Positions 31,516 through 41,926 of a stretch of DNA of 64,000 nt are shown here, piece after piece (position 1 is the stretch's first letter; the number at the start of each line of letters is the position of its first letter). The notes under the pieces were generated by a model, which worked only from the letters and a program-made list of their open reading frames with translations, made no database searches and had not been told where the DNA came from. The stretch is from Pythium myriotylum (taxonomy: Eukaryota; Oomycota; Peronosporomycetes; Pythiales; Pythiaceae): positions 124,001 through 188,000 of the forward strand of contig JALJCQ010000019.1 in the NCBI GenBank assembly GCA_023091665.1, read 5' to 3'. The position numbers were made by a program, and so were the translations under genes.

Positions 31516-31527
31516 ACACTTGTCGAT

Positions 31528-31552
31528 GGGGGGGGGGGGGGGGGGGGGGGGG
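31528..31552 (+). repeat. Poly(G) run, 25 bp, in the helicase N-terminal region
   Basis: On the coding (minus) strand it is poly(C), reading as poly-Pro in one frame. The helicase frame changes across it. Confidence 0.95.
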
Positions 31553-31788
31553 TGCCGGACCGTCGGGAAGGCGCATCTTGTCTAGGCCGCCTTCAATCAT
31601 ATCTTCTACGCGCTGCTCACTATCTTTGTAAAACGTCCTCAACTTGGAGTCTGGTGCGAGGTCACTTGCTTTCAAACGATCGCATGTGTCGGCTGAGAGA
31701 ACTTTCCTTGATTGGTCTGGAGCAATTCGGACGGTGATGTATTGTGGTGCACCATCATGTGCATTTCGCCACACCACTTCGTCCTCCT

Positions 31789-33894
31789 CTACCATCGGCG
31801 TAGCGCGTGGTGGGTCTTGAGGCTTTTGAATCTCGTGGGATCCGCCTTCGCTGCTCTCTGCGGCATGGTCTCCCAAACTGGAGGGAGCGCCCCCCCGGAA
31901 GAGGCCAGACTGTTCACTACGCTTCGACTGGCGACTGGTTCCTTGACCAGACTGATCACTTCAGATGGAGGGTCCACTGAAAGGTCGACCAAGTTAGTTG
32001 CCTTTGCTACCTCCGCCAGACTGTTCACTCCAGCTTGCCTGGCCTCTGGCAAACCTTCCAGACTGTTCACTTCGTCTCCACCGTCCACTAATGGGGTAGC
32101 CAGACTGATCACTTCGGGTGCGTGGTCTGAAACTTCGTCAGTCTTGGACGAAGCTTGAGCAATCGGAGCATCGGCTCCTGTCTCCGCTGGTCCGCCTTCA
32201 TGCACTAGAGTTGAAGGTGTTCCGTCCGTAGCGCCTTCGCGCACACCTTCCCCGTGGGCCTGCAGTCTGCGGGTCTCCGTCTCTCTGGGCGCTGGCATTT
32301 CTCCGGTAGTTCCTCCGATCACACTGGCGCTGTCCCCAAAATTCTCGCCCGCCGTCTGTCGCTCTGACACCGTCTTCTTGCTCCAAGTCCGTCGACAGAT
32401 TCTCGGCTTGGCCGCTCATCCCTTGGTCCGTGTCTTGTTTCGACCCTTCACTTGCTTGCTGGCTGCAATATTCTACGATGGCCGTCGCCTCACCAAGAGC
32501 TTGTGCCACGGCAAGGTCGACGTCTTCTTCATCAGGTCTGGCTGGGTCATTCGTTGGTGCGTCATCATCTGACTCTTCATTCACGCCCTCGAACGAGATC
32601 TCGTCTCCACTCTCGACGACGCTCTCGACATCCGCACTGCCAGATCGCAGGGCTAGTAGCGTCTCAGCCAATACGGCGCTTGGCATCGTGTATTCCGAGT
32701 GGGCGACGGTCTTCCCTAGCTGAGTGGCACCATCTTGGTTGGACTCGCACACAAACGGCTCGATGAGGATTCCTTGGCCTGGACTGGCTTCCTTCTCTTC
32801 CGTCAAACCGCCGACTTCCCCATCGATGGCGTGCAGCTCTTTCCAACGACGACGCACAGCAATCTCGGAGACTTCCAACGCTGCCGAGAGTTCTTTCATC
32901 GCTTGTCCGCGCTTCCGCTTCTTTTGCTTCATAGCCTGACGAATCTGTTGATCGTCCTTGTCCGTCCACCGCCTGGGCAGCTTTGTCGTCTCGGGTCTCC
33001 CATCACGTAAGGTGTTCAGTCGTTTATTGATGGCCACAATGGTGCGGTCACCAATGGGCACTCCGTCTCGTTCTCCGAGGGCAAGGAGCTCGCTCTGTAT
33101 CGCTTCGTGACATATAACTGCGCCCTCGTCCTTATGCGCGTGTAGAGCCTTCATCAATACGGCGTCTTCGTCGGGATGCCATACTCGGCGCACCATTGTC
33201 AGCGTTTGTCGGTCAGTGGCCGTCCCCTGGTCGCTTGAACGGTTGCTGTTGCGACTCGAATCTTGCTCTGAGATGCTGGAGAGCTTGGTCACCACTGCCT
33301 TGTATTCTCGAGATGTCCACCCGTGAGCCTGAACCTTATCAAGATACTTCGCATATATGTCTCGGTTCGAGGTCTTCGCCTTCTTCTCCGCAGTCAGAAA
33401 CGCTTCCTGGTCCACTTGGCGAGCTTGGGTTCTGTACTCTTCCTCAACTCTGGATCTCGTTGGCAGCGAGCTCGGCAGGCATTAGCGTCACGCAATGGGT
33501 GTCCGGTGACTTCGTTGATCTTGTTGAACTCCTCAGCGAACCGGTCCCACGCCCACCTGTTACGGTCCTTCAGCTCGTACAGGACGCGTAACGTCTTGAG
33601 CTGCCCTTCCGGCCAGTGTGAGCCAGCACTCCTCTTTGGGGCTGGACGAGCAGGGGCTTCAGCTTGGCTTCCGGCACGAGCGAGCTTTCTTGGCGAGTTG
33701 ATAGAGGTATCTTCCTCATCTTGAGCCGTGTGTCGAGCGGAGGTCGAGGGCGGCGGCGCTTCTTGGTGCGCACCTTGTCGCGTGGCTTCTCCTTCAATTC
33801 CAGGCGGCGTCTCGATAGCGTCTTGCCGCCCTTCGTCTGCGCCCTCCACCTGGTCCTTGACAGTCCCACGCTTGCGCTTCATGCCAGCTGCCAT
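31789..33894 (-). pseudogene. Myb/SANT-like protein region carried by family A
   Basis: From the ATG at 33,894 the coding path crosses three overlapping frames, with shifts near 33,400 and 32,370. It contains three tryptophan-anchored helical modules: SHWPEGQLKTLRVLYEL to RDANACRARCQR; RRVWHPDEDAVLMKALHAH; and RRWTDKDDQQIRQAMKQ to VRRRWKELH. They resemble trihelix/SANT-Myb DNA-binding domains. An acidic region and the five-copy EV(I/N)SL repeat follow, leading into the helicase. It was probably one polyprotein, SANT modules then helicase. Function in DNA binding is inferred from fold resemblance only. Confidence 0.6.
31905..32115 (-). repeat. Motif cluster between SANT block and helicase (5 copies)
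   Basis: Copies lie at 31,905, 31,947, 32,016, 32,058 and 32,100. All five are in one reading frame and encode variants of EVISL, EVNSL, GVNSL and VVNSL. Confidence 0.93.
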
Positions 33895-33905
33895 TGTTCC
33901 GTTCG

Positions 33906-34129
33906 CCAGACCTGATCACTTCGCGCCGGCCTCGATAGGGTATCTCCGCCAGACTGTTCAACTCACTCGATTTCCTCGTTCGCAGTGGATGTTTCTTGAC
34001 ACTCCAATTGAGCTCTCCCCTTCTTACACGTTCTTATACGTTCTTAGACGTCGAGGCTGGGCCTTCACCAACCAGACTGTTCACTTCCGTTCTAGGAACC
34101 TCCACCTCGTCCGCCAGACTGATCACTTC
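33906..34129 (-). repeat. Motif cluster upstream of the SANT ORF (4 copies)
   Basis: Copies lie at 33,906 (one extra base), 33,949 (degenerate), 34,072 and 34,114. All lie upstream of the ATG at 33,894. The rest of 34,130-34,581 shows no convincing gene. Confidence 0.9.
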
Positions 34130-34585
34130 GCCTGGGACCGTTAGGTTCGCGCAAACCCTTCAGTGCGTACTTGGTCCTCTGGCTGGGATGGTTGGAAGGC
34201 CGGCCTCTCCCATTTCTTGATCGAGCCTGAGTTTCTCGACGCGCCTTGGTGCGCCAAGCCCGCCGCTCGTTCTCAACCTCCGCCCGCGCTGCCATCTCCT
34301 TCCATGATCACTCCCGCTTGCTGCTCCAAGCTCACACCGTCCCACAACGTCGTCCAAGGTAATTATCGTCGGCGAAGAGCATCGATTTGTTGACGGCTGC
34401 TGACGCCTTTTCTCACCCTCCATGCCAGCGCCGCCCGCGCTCTGTCAAGCCGTTGTCGACCACAGCAGACTCGTCCTCATAGGCGCTGCCATCACTCGGA
34501 TAAGACAAATAGCATGTTCACAGACCGTTTCTGCTCCTTCACTTGCGTTTCACCGTCATAGACACCGATTTCGACTGATCCTTCC

Positions 34586-35610
34586 TGTGATGAAGTGGGT
34601 TCAAAAGCCCGCGTATGTAGCAAGCTAGCGACCTTTCTATTCCACTCCCACTAAACTCCGACGAAGGGGTAGCGTCGGGTTTAGCACTCAGACAGTAATA
34701 AATCGGCTTCAAGCTTTCGCTAGCTTTCCGCCCTCACGTTGTGTACCCTTTCGCAGCTCTTTGGAAGCCAGTGAATAAGAGCCACTTCGATCGGTCCAGA
34801 AGCGATCACAAGAAGACCAACAAGCACAGGAAAATCGGGGGGGGGGGGGGGGGGGGGGGGTGAATATATTATATGAGTTAGAGAGCCTCGCTCAACCAAC
34901 TATCAATATACTCGCAACTTCTCTCACACACTCTCCTTCCTTAATATGAAATGCTCCGGCTTCCCGCCAGAGCAACTACTACACACGCTAATATGGAGTG
35001 TCTTTGGGGCCTTGGAGTTGACCAAGTCCCTTTAGACAAAGTCTCGGGAGTTTTGCTCCAGACTCACACAATCAAGCACTCAACACACCAATGCACACCC
35101 GAGCCAGAGCCAAATCCACTACGCGCAGGCCTAACACGAGCAAGCGTACCTTGCTGGGTCTGGGATCCCGAAGAGGGTCCGGTTTCTTGTCTTGGAGGGC
35201 GAGCGACTTGAGCACTTGACCGCAGAATTCAAAGTCTATTATTGTAGGACGTGAGGCAAGTCGCCCCTCGTACTTAGCCGGGTCCTAGACTGGCTAGACT
35301 GACTACCTTGCGAATGACCCGCGATAGTGACATGGATAATGTCACAACGTCTGGGTCACTATGACACGTCACTAAGTCGGAAAGCCGGACCTGGTGCCAA
35401 GAATCCGGACCGGTTCAAGTGAACCGGACCGGTCCGGCATATCAATCCAGGCCGAGACTAATCTCTTCAATCGACTACCTGAAACTGTCTAAGTCGCTCG
35501 GCGGCGCCTCGCATGCTCCCTGTCGCCCACAGCGCCGGGTCACTTCGTCACAATACCTCGCACTGCCTTGGTGACGGTGGGCTGCCCGAAACCGGAGGCA
35601 CTTCACCACA
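34586..35610 (-). repeat. Family B LTR (1,025 bp, minus orientation)
   Basis: It is the inverted copy of 26,248-27,277. On its high-coordinate side, minus-strand sequence AAGGGGCGGT forms a plausible PPT, making it the 3' LTR of the element to its right. On its low side lies TTCC (GGAA) and the family A interior, not a primer site. Confidence 0.9.
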
Positions 35611-36283
35611 ACCGCCCCTTGACAGGGCTCTGTTGCTGCTGCACAGCTGCTGTGACTGAGCTCTGACACTCCAGGCCGAATTCAATCAGGTTGCTGAAGA
35701 TGTCGGTAGGTTCTTGGGCAAAACGCCGGGTTCCAATTTGTGACCGGTAGTAATGAATCGCTGTGTAGTCAGCCCCGAAGATTTTACCATTGAGAGGATG
35801 CATTTCTTCGCTTGCTTGCACAAGACTTTGCAGGTATATACCTCGTAGCAAAGCCGTAAAATCATTCACCGGATAGTCAACTCGGTTCTTCTTGTCGTTT
35901 TCTTCATACACACATGCATACTCGCTCTTTCCTTCAGCTTACCGGCCATCCGGTTTCGGATCCGGATGGACGGTTACGGCTGGCATCAACTCACCTGGGA
36001 GAACCAGACCGCGGTAGATGACTCCCGCTGTCCGTTGCTCCTTGGTCAAGTTGGACTTCGTGCTGGTCGTTGCAACTGGCCGGTGAGACGGCCGCCGGTT
36101 CACTGCAGGGTCACTCGCGACTTGAGGGACGCCGCAGCCCTGTTGCCGGCACTCACTTGGTGAGGTCGGCTTGCAGCTTGAGGGACGCTGCAACCCTTGC
36201 GCCAGATACCAGACCAGAGCAGCCACTCGGTCTCCATGGTGAGACTTTTGAGTGCTGAACCGGATCGGGGCTGGCGGTCCGGC
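35611..36283 (-). other. 3' region of the Gag-protease element
   Basis: Only short frames occur (for example 35,603-35,911, 102 residues, no domain). Repeated GAGGGACGC(A/T)GC units near 36,120-36,190 are the only structure I notice. Confidence 0.4.
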
Positions 36284-37633
36284 CTAACAGTACCGGTTCT
36301 TCCCAGGCAACACAGGAGTATCTTTTGAAATCACCTTCTTCGTCCACGTATCGTCTGGCGACCGCACGACTCTCTCCGCTTCCAGTAACAGTAAGTTGTT
36401 CAAACTCGCGAGCAAACCCGGCATAGCGGTGGCTTGAATCCGGCTTAGCGTGATCAACGTGAGCACTTTGCATCTTTGATGTCTCCCCTTGTTGAGATGA
36501 TGGTGTATAAACAAATTCACGCTGGGGTTGGTCCTGCGCCACGTGCGTCGCGGCGTCATCAATGCCTTCAACTCCAACCTCAATGACTTCAACCTCAACC
36601 TGAACGTCATCAAGATTGACGTCTTCAACCTCGACACCTTCAACCTTAACACCTTCAACCCAACATCTTCAACAAAGCCCGGGGATTCAGACGCGAAAGC
36701 GCAAACTGGCACGGGCTCACCCGAGCTTACACATCGCAGTTCGTTACTTCGACCCGCAACGACATTCTGGCTGGTTCCGGCAACAGTTTCATGAGCCACG
36801 ACGACGCTTGTATCGGGCCGATTCAACAAGCTGATCCGCTCAGGATCGACCCGGCTTTCATAACCATGATCTGGCAAATCAAATACGCCACACTCGAACA
36901 ACACCTTGAGCAGTTTGCAGACCTCGTGCAGTAGGCGATGATCGATCGGGTGAGGAACTTCCATGGCAGGTTGGATGCCACCCGGAAGGCGGACATTAGT
37001 GTTGCTCCTGCTGCATGCGCAACCCGTCGAAAACTCGGGCAATATTGAACTACCGTTCACACCGGAAAGCTCCATGGCATCAACAAAGGCCTTCGCAACC
37101 GCTTTGTACTCCGACACCGGATGTATAGGTACCACTAGCCGGCTGCTGGACTTGCAATCCGGTTTTTCACGGGTGGCACAGGCTGTTGAATGCTGAACGA
37201 AGTATGCACTAGCAAGCAAACTCTTCATTGTCACTTCTCGATGACACGACGATTTGGGCGAGATGCTCAACCCAGATGCCATGCTAGCAGAGCTAGGTGG
37301 GCAACCGGACCCCGTTATTGGGCTTCTAGGACTCTGCTTGGTGTAATTACTTGATGAGTCAAGCACCACAGTCGTCGCCAATTTTAACCGCGGAAGCGGG
37401 CCTTGCGAACTGCTCAAATTTGGCGAGGTAGATGCACGATCCGTCCCAGACACGATGGTGGTAGAGTTGGACAAAACGCCGGCTCTAGGAGATAGAACGC
37501 CTTGTTCGCTGGAAGACGACCAATGCACATCTTGGTGATCCATCGGGTGAGATATATCTCCGGCAGTCAATGGGTTGGGAAAACGCTGCGCCACTACTGC
37601 GTAGACTGAACCACACACGGAAGATGAAGACAC
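36284..37633 (-). CDS. Long open frame of unknown function (449 codons)
   Basis: An open minus-strand frame lies downstream of the protease. It has no ATG at its 5' end, is Ser-rich and has basic Leu/Arg/Lys repeats (KVLRLKVSRLKTS and following). The latter come from an imperfect CTTCAACCTCAACC-type DNA repeat at about 36,560-36,670. No RT or integrase motif can be found. It may be a decayed or non-catalytic portion of the element, or a chance frame. Confidence 0.35.
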   Translation of the reverse strand: MSSSSVCGSVYAVVAQRFPNPLTAGDISHPMDHQDVHWSSSSEQGVLSPRAGVLSNSTTIVSGTDRASTSPNLSSSQGPLPRLKLATTVVLDSSSNYTKQSPRSPITGSGCPPSSASMASGLSISPKSSCHREVTMKSLLASAYFVQHSTACATREKPDCKSSSRLVVPIHPVSEYKAVAKAFVDAMELSGVNGSSILPEFSTGCACSRSNTNVRLPGGIQPAMEVPHPIDHRLLHEVCKLLKVLFECGVFDLPDHGYESRVDPERISLLNRPDTSVVVAHETVAGTSQNVVAGRSNELRCVSSGEPVPVCAFASESPGFVEDVGLKVLRLKVSRLKTSILMTFRLRLKSLRLELKALMTPRRTWRRTNPSVNLFIHHHLNKGRHQRCKVLTLITLSRIQATAMPGLLASLNNLLLLEAERVVRSPDDTWTKKVISKDTPVLPGKNRYC

Positions 37634-37667
37634 GCCCCTTGTCGGCTCAAAAGCCGGTTTGAATTCA

Positions 37668-38690
37668 TCAGCGTCGCCGCGTGATAATATCTTCCGAGGT
37701 TGGGCACACCTGCTGAGGAGTTGTCGATGGTAGACTCCGGTTAATGGGGAAATTCAGTCGGTCTTGGTGTCGTTGCTCGGAACTCTCTCGGATTGAGACT
37801 TGCCACTCAGTATACCTGCGAGACCCGGCGCGTACGCATATGTCGCCATCGGGTAAATAGCCGGCCTCGACTAGATATCCGACGGGGGTTCTTCTAGGTA
37901 TTTGGAGCGGATGTCCGGATATATTCGTGATTCGAATGCGATCAGGGCGGCCTTCATCGTCGCAAAGTATTGTCGGGAGCCAGGTTTGTCCTCGCCGTAG
38001 CCAGGGCACGAGATTCAAATCTGCCTTTCCGTAAATAACTGGGACAGTCACACTCCGGCCGGGAAGAACATACAAGTCACTCGGCGCGGAAATTGGAATC
38101 CGCTTTGGCAATCTTGATCGAGTACCTTGCCGAATAAGAGGGATACTCTCCTCATCAGGAAGGTGGACCACACCTTCGCAGGCACTTAGGCGTACACCAG
38201 CCGATACCATAAAGTCGAAACCCAGCAAGCAGTGAACACCTTCGCCGATATTCCCGCACCAAATATCCATAAAGTACACCGTGCTCATACCCAATGTTAG
38301 CTTGACACTGGTTCTTGCAGTGACATACGTCACAATACCTCCAATTCCTTTTACCTCAAGACGCTCGTGAAATGATAGCCGAAGGCGGAGCTTTCGAGCC
38401 AGCTCAAGGCTCAAAATACTGGTGTTTGATCCGGAATCTAGCAAGATGTCGCAACGGCGATCGCACACCGCGCCGTTGACCAGAGCAATCCCGGTCTCCC
38501 CCGTTGACCCCGAATAATCTGACCACCAACCCCGGCGCTCCCCTTGGTGTAGGCGTCCTGTCCCCACAGACAGATTCAAATCCTCCAGAGTCAATGACGT
38601 TCGAGCGTGCCTCGTTGGGCATGAATATACGGGACTCTTTGTCAGTATCAAACTGGCCGTTTCCATCAGAATCGGTGTATGCAAAAACAC
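37668..38690 (-). pseudogene. Aspartic protease of the Gag-protease element
   Basis: This frame overlaps the Gag 3' end in the +1 phase. The retropepsin loop is CDILLDSGSNTSILSLELA, followed by LEVKGIGGIVTYVTA (flap side) and GVHCLLGFDFMVSAGVRL (second signature, ending HLPDEESIPL). The same arrangement is found in the family A protease. The ORF extends upstream of the domain through Gag-overlapping sequence, so the protease would be made by frameshift or, after an indel, not at all. It ends at 37,668 with no RT behind it. Confidence 0.75.
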
Positions 38691-41522
38691 GCATTACACG
38701 AGCGGATTGATTCACTTGACCGAAGGCTTTGAGGTCCGGTGTTCGATGCTTGTCACGCGCAGAATATTCGGATTTCGATGCGTGTACTGCTTCGAACGGT
38801 CTATTAAATGACTCCACGACACTTCGTGGTAAGCTGGCATTTCGGCCTGCCGGAGATTGATACCAGGCCTTGAGATCTTCAATGACACGAACCGCTGCAC
38901 ACCCTTTACCTGTCGCATGTACTTGATGACAAGCTGGACATTTTTTCCAGCAGTTGTCTGACGGGTGAGTGCCGGAGCACCAACGACACGTGGGACGAGA
39001 CATGCGTGCGTTGACAGTCGAAACCGGCGCTCGGTGTTGGTCAGACTCACTCGACACAGTTGGAGCCGGCAAAGCAGATTGGACATCTGGGCACAACTTC
39101 GCACCGCGATGTTGACTACCACGTGACCAACCTTTCGCGTTCGCATGAACGCTACCATACTCCGGCGCTGGCGGCCCAGTAACACGATAGGTGACCCCAT
39201 CTTTGCCATTAGATGTGCTCTCATATTCTCGGAATAGAGCCACCCGGTCAACCTCCGACTCTTGGCGCATAGACTCGGTATCACGCAAATAGTCATTACC
39301 GACATCGTCATCTTGGGAAGTCCAGTCAGATAACCCAGATCTAGCTCGCGGGAAAATTCGTTCACGGTCATGATGATCACGCTCATGAGTCTGGTCGCGC
39401 TCGCGACTCTGACTGCGCTCACTAGAGCGACTATCTGAATGTCGATTGCTTCCATCGACACCGGTGCGCTGCCCATGAAGCCTCAACATCTTGTCGAGAT
39501 CTTTGACAGAACGCACCGATACGTCGGACAGCTTGGCTTTGAAGACAGAATCGCGAAGACCCCAGTAAAACCGGTTCAGATGATTCTCCACGGCTCGCGG
39601 CGTCTTCAAATCTAGGTTAGCCTGCTCCGCAACCGAATTCAGACGCCATAAAAAGTGACGAGCTGACTCCTTCCTGCCTTGACTCAACGAGCAATACCTT
39701 TCGAGCGGTGACTCCACATCTTCCAGATACTCTCTCCGGATAGCTGCCTCAAGGGTAGCACATTTCTTCGCTCGCGAACCCAGCTGCCGGATAAACGTGA
39801 GGATCGGCTTTCGCACGTACCGGAATATGTTCTGGCACAATTCCTCATCGGTCCACATTGCCGTTCGCGCCATATACTTGTAATCGGTCATGAACTGCTT
39901 GCGGTCTTCGATGGATTCTTCACCGGTGAGTAGGACCAGATAACCAGTAGGTACAAACGGTCTGGGGCACATCACGACTGGAGATTGAGCCGGAGCGTGG
40001 GATGCTGGCACGCATTGCGTGCGTCTCTCACCAGACGGACTCGGCGGTACACCTGCATCGGCGTTTTGCGACCAGCTACCAACCACGTAGGTCGTGTTGC
40101 GGCGAGTCGTAGGTACATCTTGGTGGGACAGATTGAGAGCCGCTTGCAGATGCGAGTGCAAAGCGTCGCGAGGCGAGGGTTCCAAATATCCGGAACCATG
40201 GACTGGTGCATCGGGCAGCAGGCCATCGGAAGCTGAAGGTTGTGATCGACTTGATTGCAGGACTTGATGAACGGTGAACTTGGGTTTGTCGTGTTGCGCT
40301 TGGGGACCAACCTTGCGGAAGACCCGATCGTCCTTCATCGGATTTAATGGACGATCTTTCTGTGAAGTTCGTCGTTGCCTGACCGACTCGTCGTCGGACG
40401 AAGCGGATCCTGCTGAAATTCCATTTGACACTTTGGCACAAGAGCTGATGATAGATGCCGATTGACGCATCGCGTTCGAGTCGATCGGGTGGCGGTCTTC
40501 GGACTCATCAGTGACCATCGACTGACGAGTCTGGATCTTGTACTTCAGCCCATTCGCGTGGTTTTCACCCAACATGTTCAACCAGCTGGCGACGTAATGA
40601 ACTGCTCGCAGCACTGCCGACACCTCACCATACAGTCGTGGCGTCGACCACGAATCAAATGGTTCCTCGAACTTCTCGAGTGCTGGAACGATGTTCCAGA
40701 CGGAGAAACCGGCGTTATATCGCGCAGTCTGGACCAGCGCCACCAACTCGCTACGCTTGAGGGGACTTCTGTCAATCGAAAAGCAGAGTGGCTCGTACTT
40801 AACCGGACCTCCCACGCGGACCGGGTCCAATGCACGCAGATATGTTAATAAGGCAACTTACCGGTGGTCGGAGTGACGCGGTTGCCGGCTTGACACCACC
40901 ACTTCAGACACCCAAGAACGTAGTTGGCTTCCTCTGCGCTCAAGCCCTGGATTTTACCACTCCCTCTCGACGCCACTTCACGGCCAGAGACATCGAACGT
41001 GAGCCTATCAAGTCCCGCCGTTTCGTCGTGTGAACGCGGATCCTCTTTTGCGACAACCAGGTCACTCTCTCCCTGCCAGTCCCACCTCTTCTCGGCATGT
41101 TGACCTACTCCGGCAACAACCTGGTGACGACTCCGTCCACTATGACTTGACGTGCCAGTCTTAACCTTAGACGCCTGGAGCTTCCGCTGTGCCGCTGTCG
41201 GCGTAGACTGGGGCTTATCATTCGAGTGGACTCGAGCATTGGCATCCGATACTTGAGCATCCCAAGGCTTCCCATGCCACCACCGCAAATGATCATAACG
41301 AGGGTCATTGGGTACAGGCACGTCAGTGGATGGATATTGCTGATATCCCGGATACCAATACTGCAGATGATTCCGGGGGTCGTAGTGCAGACCTGGGTAG
41401 CTAGGTAGCCATCGCGTAGGAGGCGGTCGGTAGTACCAGTAGTAATCATCACGAGGGTAATAACCATTGCGCCGCCAGTCCTCCGGTGACCGATAAGCCT
41501 GCTGCCTGCCGTCTTCGCGCAT
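38404..41522 (-). CDS. Large Gag protein, probably spliced (about 1,021 aa)
   Basis: Exon 1 (41,522-40,862) starts MREDGRQQ and is Tyr/Pro-rich. A 53-nt GT-AG interval (40,861-40,809, donor GTAAGT) keeps the frame and joins to exon 2 (40,808-38,404); without splicing a stop follows within 20 nt. Exon 2 has a Ser-rich region, a gypsy-type Gag core (LVLLTGEESIEDRKQFMTDY, REYLEDVESPLERYCSL, ARHFLWRLNSVAEQ, NRFYWGLRDSVFKAKL), an Arg/Asp/Glu-rich stretch and a Cys-His cluster CRWCSGTHPSDNCWKKC with CPACHQVH. It would assemble particles and bind RNA. Introns inside Gag are unusual. Confidence 0.7.
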
Positions 41523-41600
41523 ATATCCTCTCTCTGGGTCATGCTCGTGCTCACTGTCAGAACGTTCGATCCCTGCAAGCCCGCGGGCCTTCCATCCAGC

Positions 41601-41926
41601 TGGGTTTCTCAGCCACTAGCTCGCCGCAGGCGGTTGCACCACGAATTGGATAAAAACTGGCGCACATGGACATGTGTATGAAGAACATGTTCTCCAGGCA
41701 TTCTCCAAAAACACCAATCAGATCCAGAATTTGGAAACCAATCACATGCAAAGACTCGGACGCGGGATTCGCATTACTTTTTAGGATGCAATAGCCTTCC
41801 ACAAGCCAAATGTTAGGATGGGGGAGCCTATAAATTCTGGATCCGCCTGTTTTGCAGTCTGTTCGTTTGTGTGGGGCACCGCGGATTCTGAAAATCGCGT
41901 GAAATCTTAGGATACAATCTGATTGG
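41601..41926. other. Junction between Gag element and Crypton remnant
   Basis: No gene, LTR or primer site is recognised here. The boundary of the retroelement cannot be placed exactly. Confidence 0.4.

Larger units (their letters stand above)
28341..34585 (-). mobile_element. Family A giant gypsy, right half (inverted)
   Basis: It holds, on the minus strand, a motif cluster, a SANT/Myb-like block, a second motif cluster, an SF1 helicase, a PPT and the 3' LTR. Its inner end carries GGAA next to the family B LTR, which pairs it with 26,244-26,247. With the shared motif and LTR this assigns it to the element starting at 15,402. Confidence 0.78.
35611..41600 (-). mobile_element. Gag-protease retroelement without pol (family B 3' end)
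   Basis: The minus strand encodes a large Gag with a possible intron and an aspartic protease. It then has 2 kb without RT, RNase H or integrase, a PPT and the family B LTR. No 5' LTR or primer site is seen near 41,600, so the 5' end is missing or beyond recognition. It resembles non-autonomous Gag-only LTR elements. Confidence 0.65.

Noticed and set aside
16603..34129. The 16-nt motif as remnants of a tRNA-derived SINE or as terminal repeats of small inserted elements
   Set aside because: No longer conserved sequence flanks the motif, spacers differ in length and content, and no target duplications surround the copies.
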